From: an uncultured Pseudomonas sp.
Lineage (GTDB): Bacteria; Pseudomonadota; Gammaproteobacteria; Pseudomonadales; Pseudomonadaceae
Length of the DNA: 6,993 bases
Reading direction: 5' to 3'
Assembly (NCBI GenBank): GCA_943914515.1
Contig: CALUCI010000269.1
Location: 1 to 6,993, forward strand
A model generated the notes under the pieces. The model saw only the letters and a list, made by a program, of their open reading frames with translations, made no database searches and was not told where the DNA came from. The translations under genes were made by a program, and so were the position numbers. Shown one piece after another: positions 1 through 6,282 of the stretch; positions within the stretch are counted from its first letter, which is position 1; the number at the start of each line of letters is the position of its first letter.

Positions 1-572
1 ACAGCCTGATCCGCCTGATCGAAGACATGCTCGACGTATCGCGCATCCGTACCGGCAAGCTGTCGATCCGGCCGTCGCGCTTCGACCTCAGCCAGTTGGT
101 CAGCGGCCTGGTGGAGAACTTCGCCACCCAGGCCGCCGCCGCCGGCTCGTCGATCCATCTGCAATGCGCCAGTGGCGTGGAAGGGGTGTGGGACGAGTTT
201 CGCATCGAGCAGGTGATTGCCAACCTGCTCAGCAACGCCTTGCGCTATGGCGCCCGGCGCCCGGTGCACATCCGCGTGCTGGCGCAGGACGGCGAGGCCT
301 GCATCGAAGTGCAGGACGAGGGCATCGGCGTCAGCGAAGAAAACCAGCAGCGGATCTTCCAGCAGTTCGAGCGTGTCTGCTCGCAGCAGAGCGTCGCCGG
401 GCTGGGGCTGGGCTTGTACATTTCCGAGCAGATCGTGCTGGCCCACGGCGGCCGGATCAGCGTGCACAGCAGTGAAGGCGAGGGCGCCACGTTCCGGGTT
501 TCGCTGCCGCTGGTATGCGATGTGCATGGCCAGGAAAATGAAAGTGATCGGCAGCAGGCAACCTCTGCGTGA
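1..572 (+). CDS. Sensor histidine kinase, C-terminal part (5' end outside window)
   Basis: This is the C-terminal 190 residues of a sensor histidine kinase; the frame is open from base 3 and the N-terminus lies off the left edge. The first residues (LIRLIEDMLDVSRIRTGKL) are the end of the HisKA dimerisation helix, so the phospho-accepting histidine lies just upstream of the window. A full HATPase_c domain follows. Counting from the Met at 27, the N box is EQVIANLLSNA (61-71), the G1 box is DEGIG (97-101), the F box is around FQQFERV (111-117), and the G2 box is GLGLGL (125-130). The protein stops about 20 residues after the ATPase fold, so no receiver domain is fused at the C-terminus. The kinase autophosphorylates and passes phosphate to a receiver. 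The obvious candidate is the receiver protein that starts 52 nt downstream. The sensed signal cannot be inferred because the input domain is missing. Confidence 0.93.
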   Translation, partial: SLIRLIEDMLDVSRIRTGKLSIRPSRFDLSQLVSGLVENFATQAAAAGSSIHLQCASGVEGVWDEFRIEQVIANLLSNALRYGARRPVHIRVLAQDGEACIEVQDEGIGVSEENQQRIFQQFERVCSQQSVAGLGLGLYISEQIVLAHGGRISVHSSEGEGATFRVSLPLVCDVHGQENESDRQQATSA

Positions 573-624
573 GGCCGAGGTCGTATGAACCACACCACCT
601 GTATGAATGAATCAAGGCGTTGGC

Positions 625-1002
625 ATGAGTGAAGATGCGCAAGATGTGGTACTGGTCGTCGAAGACGAGCCAGTCATCCGAATGGTCCTCAAGGATTACC
701 TGGCCGGTGAGGGCTACCATGTGCTGGTGGCGGAAGACGGCGCACAGGCGTTCGAGATCCTCGCCAGCAAACCGCACCTGGACCTGATGGTCACCGATTT
801 CCGCCTGCCAAACGGGATTTCCGGGGTGGATATCGCTGAACCTGCGGTGAAGCTGCGCCCTGACCTCAAGGTGATCTTCATCAGCGGTTACCCGGCGGAA
901 ATCCGTGAATCCGGCAGCCCCATCGCGTTCCGTGCGCCGATCCTGGCCAAGCCATTCGATCTGGAAAGCCTTCACGAGCAGATCCAGGCGCTGTTGCGCT
1001 AG
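625..1002 (+). CDS. Single-domain (CheY-like) response regulator
   Basis: A 125-residue protein that is a receiver domain only, with no DNA-binding or enzymatic output domain. Visible receiver signatures are the acidic pair E13-D14 (VVEDEP), phospho-acceptor D58 (MVTDFRLP), switch residue S87 (FISGYP) and invariant K109 (LAKPF). It lies 52 nt after the histidine kinase stop on the same strand, so the two are probably co-transcribed and the kinase probably phosphorylates it. The start at 625 is preferred because AAGG lies 7 nt upstream. An in-frame ATG at 607 would add six residues (MNQGVG) but has no Shine-Dalgarno. Single-domain regulators of this kind act by protein-protein contact or as shuttles in a phosphorelay; the downstream target is not in this window. 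Confidence 0.93.
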   Translation: MSEDAQDVVLVVEDEPVIRMVLKDYLAGEGYHVLVAEDGAQAFEILASKPHLDLMVTDFRLPNGISGVDIAEPAVKLRPDLKVIFISGYPAEIRESGSPIAFRAPILAKPFDLESLHEQIQALLR

Positions 1003-1008
1003 TTTTTT
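987..1008 (+). terminator. Possible intrinsic terminator after the kinase / regulator pair
   Basis: The last codons of the response regulator form a short GC hairpin, GGCGC-tgtt-GCGCT (987-1000, four G-C pairs plus a G-U). The TAG stop ends at 1002 and a run of six T follows at 1003-1008. The stem is short for an intrinsic terminator, but the hairpin followed by a U-tract is in the right order and right at the gene end. Confidence 0.4.
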
Positions 1009-1072
1009 CAGGCGTTTCATACCCGTTGAGGGAAGTTTTCCTGCATTGCGTTTTGCTGCGGGGTGATCCGAT

Positions 1073-1102
1073 CGGTTCCTTGTTCTCACGACACAGGAAC
1101 CG
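1073..1102 (+). promoter_or_regulatory. Perfect inverted repeat covering the ribosome binding site of the DUF2235 gene
   Basis: Arms CGGTTCCT (1073-1080) and AGGAACCG (1095-1102) are perfectly complementary over 8 bp and separated by a 14-nt loop. The right arm contains AGGA (1095-1098), the only good Shine-Dalgarno for the ATG at 1105, so in mRNA the ribosome site would be paired. A translation-limiting hairpin is the simplest reading. A DNA operator is the alternative, and an adjacent 8-bp palindrome CCGATCGG (1068-1075) overlaps the left arm. I found no convincing sigma-70 promoter in 1003-1104. Confidence 0.5.
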
Positions 1103-1104
1103 TC

Positions 1105-2436
1105 ATGAATCCGTCAGTTTCCTCCGCTTCCGAAGGCATCACCCTGCACCTGGGGCTGTTTTTCGACGGCACCGGCCTTAACCTCTACAACCAGCAGCAG
1201 GGCGCCAGCGGCCTCTCGAACGCGACCGGCAGCTACGCCACAGGTCAAAGCAACGTGGCGCGGCTGTACGCGTTGTACCCGCACCAAGCCTCGTGCGCTC
1301 TCGCGGCGGATGCCCGCCATGCAGCCCTGGCCTTGTATATCGAAGGCATCGGCACCCGCTGCGGTGAAGCCGATTCGATGCTTGCCCAGGCTACCGGGCG
1401 CCATGACAGCGGGGTACTGGCGACCCTCGAGCGGGTGCCGGCGCAGGTCGCCGCGCTGCTGGCGGGTTTTCTCCAGCACAACCCGTCCCGGACAATCCAG
1501 ACCATCGAAATCGATCTGTTCGGTTTCAGTCGCGGCGCCGCCGCAGCCCGGCATTTTGCCAACGACTTTGACCAGGGGCCGCAGAGCCGCCTGGCCAAGG
1601 CCTGTCCCGGCTACCCGCTGCGCATCAACTTCATCGGGCTGTTCGATACCGTGGCGGCGATCTGGGCGCCGCACAAAGGCAATTTCAGTGTCGCCAACCA
1701 GGACTTCGACGGCCTGCAACAAGGCCTGCGTGAGGGGATCGCGCGTCAGGTGGTGCAATTGGTCGCTGCTGATGAGTGGCGGCAGAATTTCCCGCTGGTG
1801 GCCAGCGACAACGACATCCTGTTGCCGGGCGCACACACCGATATCGGCGGCGGTTATCTGCCTGAGGAGCTTGAGTGCCTGTTGCTGGAACGTCCGTTCA
1901 GCAGTCTGGAGCCACGCAACCTGCCTGTCCCGGACAGCCAGGCGTGGCGCCAGGCCAGCCAGCGCCTTGAGCAGCAGCGGCAAGCCTGGGAGGCAATGGG
2001 TCTGCACCTGCGGATCGACTGCCAGAGCGTCGACGAGCCTTTTCTCGCCAAGCGGGATCTGCAGCGGCAGAAGCGGGTCTGGGCACGGATTTTCGGTGAG
2101 CGCCGGGTGCGCGGCGAGCTGTCGCTGGTGTACCTGCGCTTGATGCACGCGCTGGCCGTTCGCGGCGCGGTGCCATTAATGCCAGTGCCGGATAGCGCCG
2201 AGCTGGCATTGCCTGCGGAGTTGCACGGCATTGCCGAAAAACTGCAGGCGTACGGCCTTGGTGACACAGCGGTACACGGACTCGATGAGGTGCAGATGGA
2301 CCTGCTGCGCCGTCGCTATATCCATGTGTCTGCGCACTGGAACGGTCCATCGCAAGCGAACAGCCCGTTGCTCGACGGCCTGTTCGTGCACCGGCCCGCC
2401 GATGCGGGTCAGCGGGTCATTTTTCCCAACCGTTGA
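1105..2436 (+). CDS. DUF2235 / Tle1-like alpha/beta-hydrolase (putative T6SS-type phospholipase)
   Basis: A 443-residue protein with the DUF2235 (T6SS_Tle1-like catalytic domain) signature. The N-terminal strand is LGLFFDGTGLNLY (FDGTG at 20-24). The nucleophile elbow is GFSRG (140-144) with Ser142 and the usual GAAAARHFAND continuation. The acid is probably Asp181 in FIGLFDTVAAI, and the histidine is probably His244 in LLPGAHTDIGGGY. Tle1 enzymes are phospholipases injected by type VI secretion, and this fold and triad fit a lipid esterase. No signal peptide, membrane segment, PAAR or VgrG domain is seen. The protein is much shorter than P. aeruginosa Tle1 as I recall it, so it is essentially a catalytic domain plus a short C-terminus (YIHVSAHWN...). 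The start at 1105 is chosen for AGGA 6 nt upstream; an ATG at 1063 would add 14 residues. There is no neighbouring immunity gene. Its stop is one base from the convergent tetR stop. Family assignment is firm; the effector role is inference. Confidence 0.88.
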   Translation: MNPSVSSASEGITLHLGLFFDGTGLNLYNQQQGASGLSNATGSYATGQSNVARLYALYPHQASCALAADARHAALALYIEGIGTRCGEADSMLAQATGRHDSGVLATLERVPAQVAALLAGFLQHNPSRTIQTIEIDLFGFSRGAAAARHFANDFDQGPQSRLAKACPGYPLRINFIGLFDTVAAIWAPHKGNFSVANQDFDGLQQGLREGIARQVVQLVAADEWRQNFPLVASDNDILLPGAHTDIGGGYLPEELECLLLERPFSSLEPRNLPVPDSQAWRQASQRLEQQRQAWEAMGLHLRIDCQSVDEPFLAKRDLQRQKRVWARIFGERRVRGELSLVYLRLMHALAVRGAVPLMPVPDSAELALPAELHGIAEKLQAYGLGDTAVHGLDEVQMDLLRRRYIHVSAHWNGPSQANSPLLDGLFVHRPADAGQRVIFPNR

Positions 2437-2437
2437 T

Positions 2438-3040
2438 TCAGGCCGCGCTGCTCAGACGGGTGGGCAGCGCGCGCTCGATGGCACCCAGCAGCATGCTTTC
2501 CATCAACGCCAGGCGCTGGGCCGTCGGCAGCGCCGAGTTCTGCAGCCAGCCGGGCAGGCTGTTGAGCAGGTTCGCCACCACGTGGGCAGCGGCCTCCAGC
2601 GCCGGACCGGCCAGCGGTGTGGCGGGGGCGATCAGTTCCAGCAGGCGGCTTTCGTATTGCCGGCGCATCTGCGCGATATGCGCCTGCTGTTCATCGCTCA
2701 GGCAGCACAGGTCGCGTTCGGCGAGGCGAAATTGCAGCGAGCGCTCGGCGTGCAGCGCCCAGTGCGCGCCGATGACGTCGCTCAGGCGTACCGCTGCGGC
2801 CTTGCCGCGAACGGGCGGGTGCAAGGTGGCAAGCAACTCCTCGAACAGTTCTTCGATCAGGTCGAACAACAGGTGCTGCTTGCTTGGAAAATGGTGGTAG
2901 AGCGAGCCGGCAGTCAGCCCGACGTGGGCAGCCAGCTCGCGCATGCTGACCTGGCCGAACCCCTTGGCCGCGAAGAGCTCGAGGGCTTTGTCGCGACGGT
3001 CTTCGTAATCGGCGCAGCGTTCGGCGCAGGTCTTGGGCAT
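2438..3040 (-). CDS. TetR/AcrR-family transcriptional regulator
   Basis: A 200-residue one-component regulator. The TetR_N helix-turn-helix covers residues 15-60: RDKALELFAAKGFGQVSM, then RELAAHVGLTAGSLYHHFPSK with the recognition helix around 43-51. The remaining all-helical region (about 62-195) is the ligand-binding and dimerisation domain. It is the last gene of the minus-strand operon, starting 6 nt after the stop of the dehydrogenase gene. Its Shine-Dalgarno is weak (a GAG overlapping the last codon of the upstream gene), which suggests translational coupling. Co-transcription with acyl-CoA genes suggests it represses its own operon in response to a CoA thioester or short-chain acid; this is inference from context. 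Four cysteines (5, 9, 112, 113) are visible, but no known metal motif is formed. Confidence 0.93.
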   Translation of the reverse strand: MPKTCAERCADYEDRRDKALELFAAKGFGQVSMRELAAHVGLTAGSLYHHFPSKQHLLFDLIEELFEELLATLHPPVRGKAAAVRLSDVIGAHWALHAERSLQFRLAERDLCCLSDEQQAHIAQMRRQYESRLLELIAPATPLAGPALEAAAHVVANLLNSLPGWLQNSALPTAQRLALMESMLLGAIERALPTRLSSAA

Positions 3041-3046
3041 GCTGGC

Positions 3047-3898
3047 TTACTCGTACGTGTGGAAGCCGCGGCCGCTCTTGCGGCCCAGGTAGCCGGCCGC
3101 GACCATCTCCTTGAGCAGCGGGGCGGGGCGGTATTTGCTGTCGTTGAAGCCTTCGTGGAAGGCTTCGATGATCGCCAGCAGGGTGTCCAGGCCGATCAGG
3201 TCGGCCAGGGCCAGCGGGCCGATTGGCTGGTTGCAGCCCAGGCGCATGCCGGTGTCGATGTCTTCGGCGCTGGCCAGGCCTTCCTGGAGAACGAAGATCG
3301 CCTCGTTGATCATCGGCACCAGGATGCGGTTGACCACGAAGCCCGGACGGTTGCCGGCAGTGATGGCGGTCTTGCCGACCTTGCCGGTCAGTTCCATGGC
3401 GGCAGCGTAGGTGGCGTCGTTGGTCTGCAGACCGCGGATCACCTCGACCAGCGCCATCATCGGTACCGGGTTGAAGAAGTGCACGCCGACGAAGCGCGCC
3501 GGTACCGCGATGCTGGCGGCCAGTTGGGTGACCGACAGCGACGAGGTGTTGGTGGCGATCACGCAGGTTTCGCTGACGTTGGCGGCAACTTGCTGGAGGA
3601 TGCGTTTTTTCAGCTCCAGGTTCTCGGTCGCGGCTTCGATCACCAGTTGCGCGTCCTGCAACTGTGCGTAGTCGGTGCTGGTGCGAATGCGCGCTACGGC
3701 AGCCTGGGCCTGTTCGGCGTCGAGGGTCTGCTTGCTGACCTGGCGGTCGAGGTTCTTGCGCAGGGTGGCCACGCCACGCTCCAGCGCGGCGTCGGATACG
3801 TCGATCAGGGTCACCTGATAACCGGCCACGGCGCAGACCTGGGCAATGCCGTTACCCATGGTGCCGGCGCCGATCACGGCGATGTTCTGAATGCTCAT
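3047..3898 (-). CDS. 3-hydroxybutyryl-CoA dehydrogenase (Hbd / PaaH type)
   Basis: A 283-residue NAD(P)-dependent L-3-hydroxyacyl-CoA dehydrogenase, full length for the short monofunctional family. The N-terminal Rossmann domain begins IAVIGAGTMGNGIAQ (GxGxxG at 10-15). Catalytic residues match the family spacing: Ser119 in NTSSL, His140 in GVHFFNP, Glu152 and Asn190 in FVVNRIL. The C-terminal dimerisation domain includes PIGPLALADLIGLDT and ends GRKSGRGFHTYE. It oxidises (S)-3-hydroxybutyryl-CoA or short homologues to the 3-ketoacyl-CoA, or the reverse, in the cytoplasm. The (S)-specific fold argues against a PhaB-like role in polyhydroxyalkanoate synthesis. The start at 3898 has an AGGA element overlapping the stop of the thiolase gene (13-nt gap), so translation is probably coupled. 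The same frame stays open to 4120, but that extension is antisense-like reading of the thiolase gene and was excluded. Confidence 0.96.
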   Translation of the reverse strand: MSIQNIAVIGAGTMGNGIAQVCAVAGYQVTLIDVSDAALERGVATLRKNLDRQVSKQTLDAEQAQAAVARIRTSTDYAQLQDAQLVIEAATENLELKKRILQQVAANVSETCVIATNTSSLSVTQLAASIAVPARFVGVHFFNPVPMMALVEVIRGLQTNDATYAAAMELTGKVGKTAITAGNRPGFVVNRILVPMINEAIFVLQEGLASAEDIDTGMRLGCNQPIGPLALADLIGLDTLLAIIEAFHEGFNDSKYRPAPLLKEMVAAGYLGRKSGRGFHTYE

Positions 3899-3911
3899 TC
3901 GGGTCTTTTCC

Positions 3912-5096
3912 TCACACACGTTCGAACAGCACGGCGATCCCCTGACCGCCGCCGATGCACATGGTAGCCAGCGCGTAGCGGCCCTCGATGCGCTGCAATT
4001 CATGAATCGCCTTGGTGGCGATGATCGCCCCGGTGGCGCCCACCGGATGGCCGAGGGAGATGCCCGAGCCGTTGGGGTTGACCTTTTCCGGGTCGAAGCC
4101 CAGTTGCTTGCTGACCGCACAGGCCTGGGCGGCGAAGGCTTCGTTGGACTCGATCACGTCCAGGTCGGCCACGCTCAGGCCGGCTTTCTCCAGGACCTTG
4201 CGGGTCGCCGGTACCGGGCCAAGGCCCATCAGTTCCGGCTCGACACCGGCGTGGGCGTAGGCCACCAGGCGGGCCAGCGGACGCAGGCCGAGACGCTCGA
4301 CCATTGCTCCGGTGGCCATGACCAGCGCACCGGCGCCGTCGTTCAGGCCGCTGGCGTTGCCGGCGGTGACGGTGCCGTCTTTCCTGAAGGCGGGTTTCAT
4401 CCCGGCAAGTTGCTCGGCGCTGACTTCAGCACGCACGTGCTCGTCGACCTTGAATTGCACCGGTCCTTTGCGGCCGGGAATTTCGATCGGCACGATCTGG
4501 CTGTCGAAACGGCCTTCGGCGATGGCGCGGGCGGCGCGCTGCTGGCTGGTGATCGCCACTTCGTCCTGCATCGCGCGGGTGATGCCGTTTTTCTCCGCCA
4601 CGTTCTCGGCGGTGATGCCCATGTGGAAGCCTTCGAACGGGTCATGGAGGATGCCGAGCATGTAGTCGATGCTCTTCATGTCGCCCATGCGCGCACCCCA
4701 GCGGGCCTGGGTCAGCAGGTACGGACCGCGGCTCATGGACTCGGCACCGGCGGCGATCACGGCTTCGGCTTCGCCCAGCAACAGGGTCTGCGCAGCCGAA
4801 ACGATGGCCTGCAGGCCCGAGCCGCACAGGCGGTTGACGTTGAAGGCGGGGGTTTCTTTCGGGACACCGGCGTTCATTGCCGCGACCCGGCCCAGGTAGG
4901 CGTCGCGGGCTTCGGTCGGGATCACGTTGCCCATCACCACATGGCCGATCTGCTCGGGCGCGATGCCGGAGCGTTCGATGGCGGCGCGGGTGACCTGGGT
5001 GGCCAGGTCTGCCAGCGGCAGGTCCTTGAGCGAACCGCCGAAGGTGCCGATGGCTGAGCGCACGGCGCTGACTACGTAGATATCGTTTTTGTTCAT
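3912..5096 (-). CDS. bktB: Beta-ketothiolase / acetyl-CoA C-acyltransferase, BktB type
   Basis: A 394-residue thiolase of normal length with all catalytic residues. The acyl-accepting cysteine is Cys91 (NRLCGSGLQAI), Asn318 is in the NEAF motif, His350 is in LGHPVGATGA, and the second catalytic Cys380 is in MCIGGGQG. The protein resembles Cupriavidus BktB closely along its length as I recall that sequence, for example ARWGARMGD, HDPF, GITAENVA and VNPNGSGISLGH. BktB enzymes condense acetyl-CoA with acetyl- or propionyl-CoA, or cleave 3-ketoacyl-CoAs, giving C4-C6 products. Substrate range here is inferred. The start at 5096 is chosen for GGAG (5106-5103) 6 nt upstream; a Met at 5108 would add four residues. 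It is the first gene of the operon and is divergent from the araC-type gene. An 8-bp inverted repeat includes its ribosome site. Confidence 0.96.
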   Translation of the reverse strand: MNKNDIYVVSAVRSAIGTFGGSLKDLPLADLATQVTRAAIERSGIAPEQIGHVVMGNVIPTEARDAYLGRVAAMNAGVPKETPAFNVNRLCGSGLQAIVSAAQTLLLGEAEAVIAAGAESMSRGPYLLTQARWGARMGDMKSIDYMLGILHDPFEGFHMGITAENVAEKNGITRAMQDEVAITSQQRAARAIAEGRFDSQIVPIEIPGRKGPVQFKVDEHVRAEVSAEQLAGMKPAFRKDGTVTAGNASGLNDGAGALVMATGAMVERLGLRPLARLVAYAHAGVEPELMGLGPVPATRKVLEKAGLSVADLDVIESNEAFAAQACAVSKQLGFDPEKVNPNGSGISLGHPVGATGAIIATKAIHELQRIEGRYALATMCIGGGQGIAVLFERV

Positions 5097-5273
5097 GAGC
5101 GACTCCAATGGGCGAAGGCGTGGCAGGGCACCTTCCGCTCTGCGAGAATGGCGCCCCGGTCACGCCCGGGTTGTGTTGGAGTCTAGGCACTGGGCGGGCG
5201 CGGGCCTATGCCATAACTGCCCAGCCGGCCTGTCACTTTTTGCCATGCCGGCAAGGTCAATGCGGAAGCTGTC
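5097..5273. promoter_or_regulatory. Divergent bktB / araC-type control region
   Basis: This 177-bp gap holds both promoters. The word TGCCAT occurs twice in the same orientation, at 5209-5214 and 5241-5246, 32 bp apart, and each is followed after four bases by GC. A short inverted repeat TTGCC-N5-GGCAA lies at 5240-5254, containing the palindrome TGCCGGCA (5246-5253). A further pair CTGGGC / GCCCAG spans 5190-5224. These are candidate sites for the AraC-type regulator or the TetR regulator. GACTCCAA (5101-5108) and TTGGAGTC (5176-5183) are perfectly complementary and could pair in the bktB leader. I found no strong -35/-10 pair on either strand; on the minus strand GTGACA (5236-5231) followed by a TTATGG-like element is the best, and it is weak. 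Confidence 0.55.
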
Positions 5274-6281
5274 ATGCGGGAAAACGATTCGGTCGCGGTC
5301 TACTTCATCCACATCATGCTCCATGGCCTGCGTGACCAGCCCGCGCGGGCTGCGGCGCTGCTGCAGCAGGCCGGAATCGACCCGCAGGTGCTGCAGGAAC
5401 TCAATGCGCGGGTACCGGCCTCGGCATTCGCCCGGTTGTGGCTGATCCTTATCGAGGCCCTGGACGACGAATTTTTCAACCTCGACAGCCATGGCATGCC
5501 GCTGGGCAGCTTCGCCCTGATCTGTCGCGGCCTGATCCAGGAGCCGAACCTGGAAAAGGCTCTGCGCCAATGCCTGGGCAATTTCGGCCTGTTCCTGCGC
5601 GATATGCGCGGCACTCTTACCCTGCGCGGCCAGCGCGCGATCATCAGCCTGCACTCGTGCATCGATGACCCGCAGCGGCGGGTCTATGCCGAGGAAACCT
5701 TTCTGGTATTGGTGATCAGTTTGCTGTGCTGGCTGGGCGGGCGGCGCATCGCGATCGACCGCACCGAACTGAGCGACGCACGCGTGCGTCTGGAGGACGA
5801 CGCCCTGCTGTGGGGGCCGAACCTGCAACTGGGCAGCGGCCGTACCGAGGTGGAGTTTTCTGCCGATTACCTGCGCCTGCCGGTGGTGCAGGACCTTGGC
5901 GCGTTGAAGACCTTCCTGCGCAGCGCACCGCAGGGGCTGGTGGTCCGCTACCGCAACCAGAACGGCCTGGCGGCGCGGGTCTACCGTTACCTGCGTCAGC
6001 GCCAGTACGGCCAGTGGCCGACCCTGTTGAGCCTGGCCGGCCAGGTCGGGCTGAGCCCCAGCAGCTTTCGCCGGCAACTGGAACGCGAAGGCTGCTCGTT
6101 CCAGCAGATCAAGGACGAAGTACGCCAGGCTATGGCGTTCGAATGCCTGCGCGACAGCGACCTCAGCGTGGCCGAAATCGCCGAGCAGACCGGGTTCCAG
6201 GAGCCCAGCGCGTTTCACCGGGCGTTCAAGAAATGGACCGGGGAGAGTCCCGGGAGTTATCGGCTGCGCTTGCGCAACTGA
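5274..6281 (+). CDS. AraC-family transcriptional regulator (arabinose_bd N-terminus, OruR-like)
   Basis: A 335-residue regulator of the AraC group that carries an N-terminal Arabinose_bd-type domain (PF12625 type, about residues 20-205) and a C-terminal HTH_18 pair (about 250-333). The first HTH is LLSLAGQVGLSPSSFRRQL (251-269). The second is VAEIAEQTGFQEPSAFHRAFKKW (299-321), closing with TGESPGSYR. The start at 5274 has GGAAG 5 nt upstream. It is divergent from bktB, with 177 bp between the start codons, which is the usual arrangement of a local activator and its target operon. The ligand is unknown; a short-chain hydroxy- or keto-acid or CoA thioester related to the operon would fit. The gene ends one base from the convergent AhpD-like gene. 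Confidence 0.94.
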   Translation: MRENDSVAVYFIHIMLHGLRDQPARAAALLQQAGIDPQVLQELNARVPASAFARLWLILIEALDDEFFNLDSHGMPLGSFALICRGLIQEPNLEKALRQCLGNFGLFLRDMRGTLTLRGQRAIISLHSCIDDPQRRVYAEETFLVLVISLLCWLGGRRIAIDRTELSDARVRLEDDALLWGPNLQLGSGRTEVEFSADYLRLPVVQDLGALKTFLRSAPQGLVVRYRNQNGLAARVYRYLRQRQYGQWPTLLSLAGQVGLSPSSFRRQLEREGCSFQQIKDEVRQAMAFECLRDSDLSVAEIAEQTGFQEPSAFHRAFKKWTGESPGSYRLRLRN

Positions 6282-6282
6282 C

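Noticed and set aside
457..1089. Minus-strand open frame (210 codons) across the kinase and regulator genes
   Set aside because: It is antisense to two clear two-component genes and has no motif.
1090..1104. RsmA/CsrA-type site in the DUF2235 leader
   Set aside because: The GGA lies in the hairpin stem, not the loop, and lacks the ANGGA context.
1114..2148. Minus-strand open frame (344 codons) opposite the DUF2235 gene, considered as a hidden immunity gene
   Set aside because: It has no signal peptide, no lipobox and no domain, and it is fully antisense; an overlapping antisense immunity gene is not supported by its composition.
2231..3967. Long plus-strand open frame (578 codons) opposite tetR and the dehydrogenase gene
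   Set aside because: It is antisense to two genes with intact family motifs, and its translation is G/A/R/V/Q/D-rich with no recognisable domain, typical of reverse-frame reading in GC-rich DNA.
3899..4120. N-terminal extension of the dehydrogenase to an upstream ATG
   Set aside because: The extra 74 residues are R/S/A-rich out-of-frame reading of bktB. The family N-terminus and an AGGA ribosome site place the start at 3898.
3891..5057. Plus-strand open frame (388 codons) opposite bktB
   Set aside because: It mirrors the thiolase codon pattern, has no motif, and lies over a gene with all catalytic residues.
5110..5135. Sigma-54 promoter (TGGCA...GC) in the divergent region
   Set aside because: TGGCAG is present, but the -12 part does not match TTGC at the required spacing.
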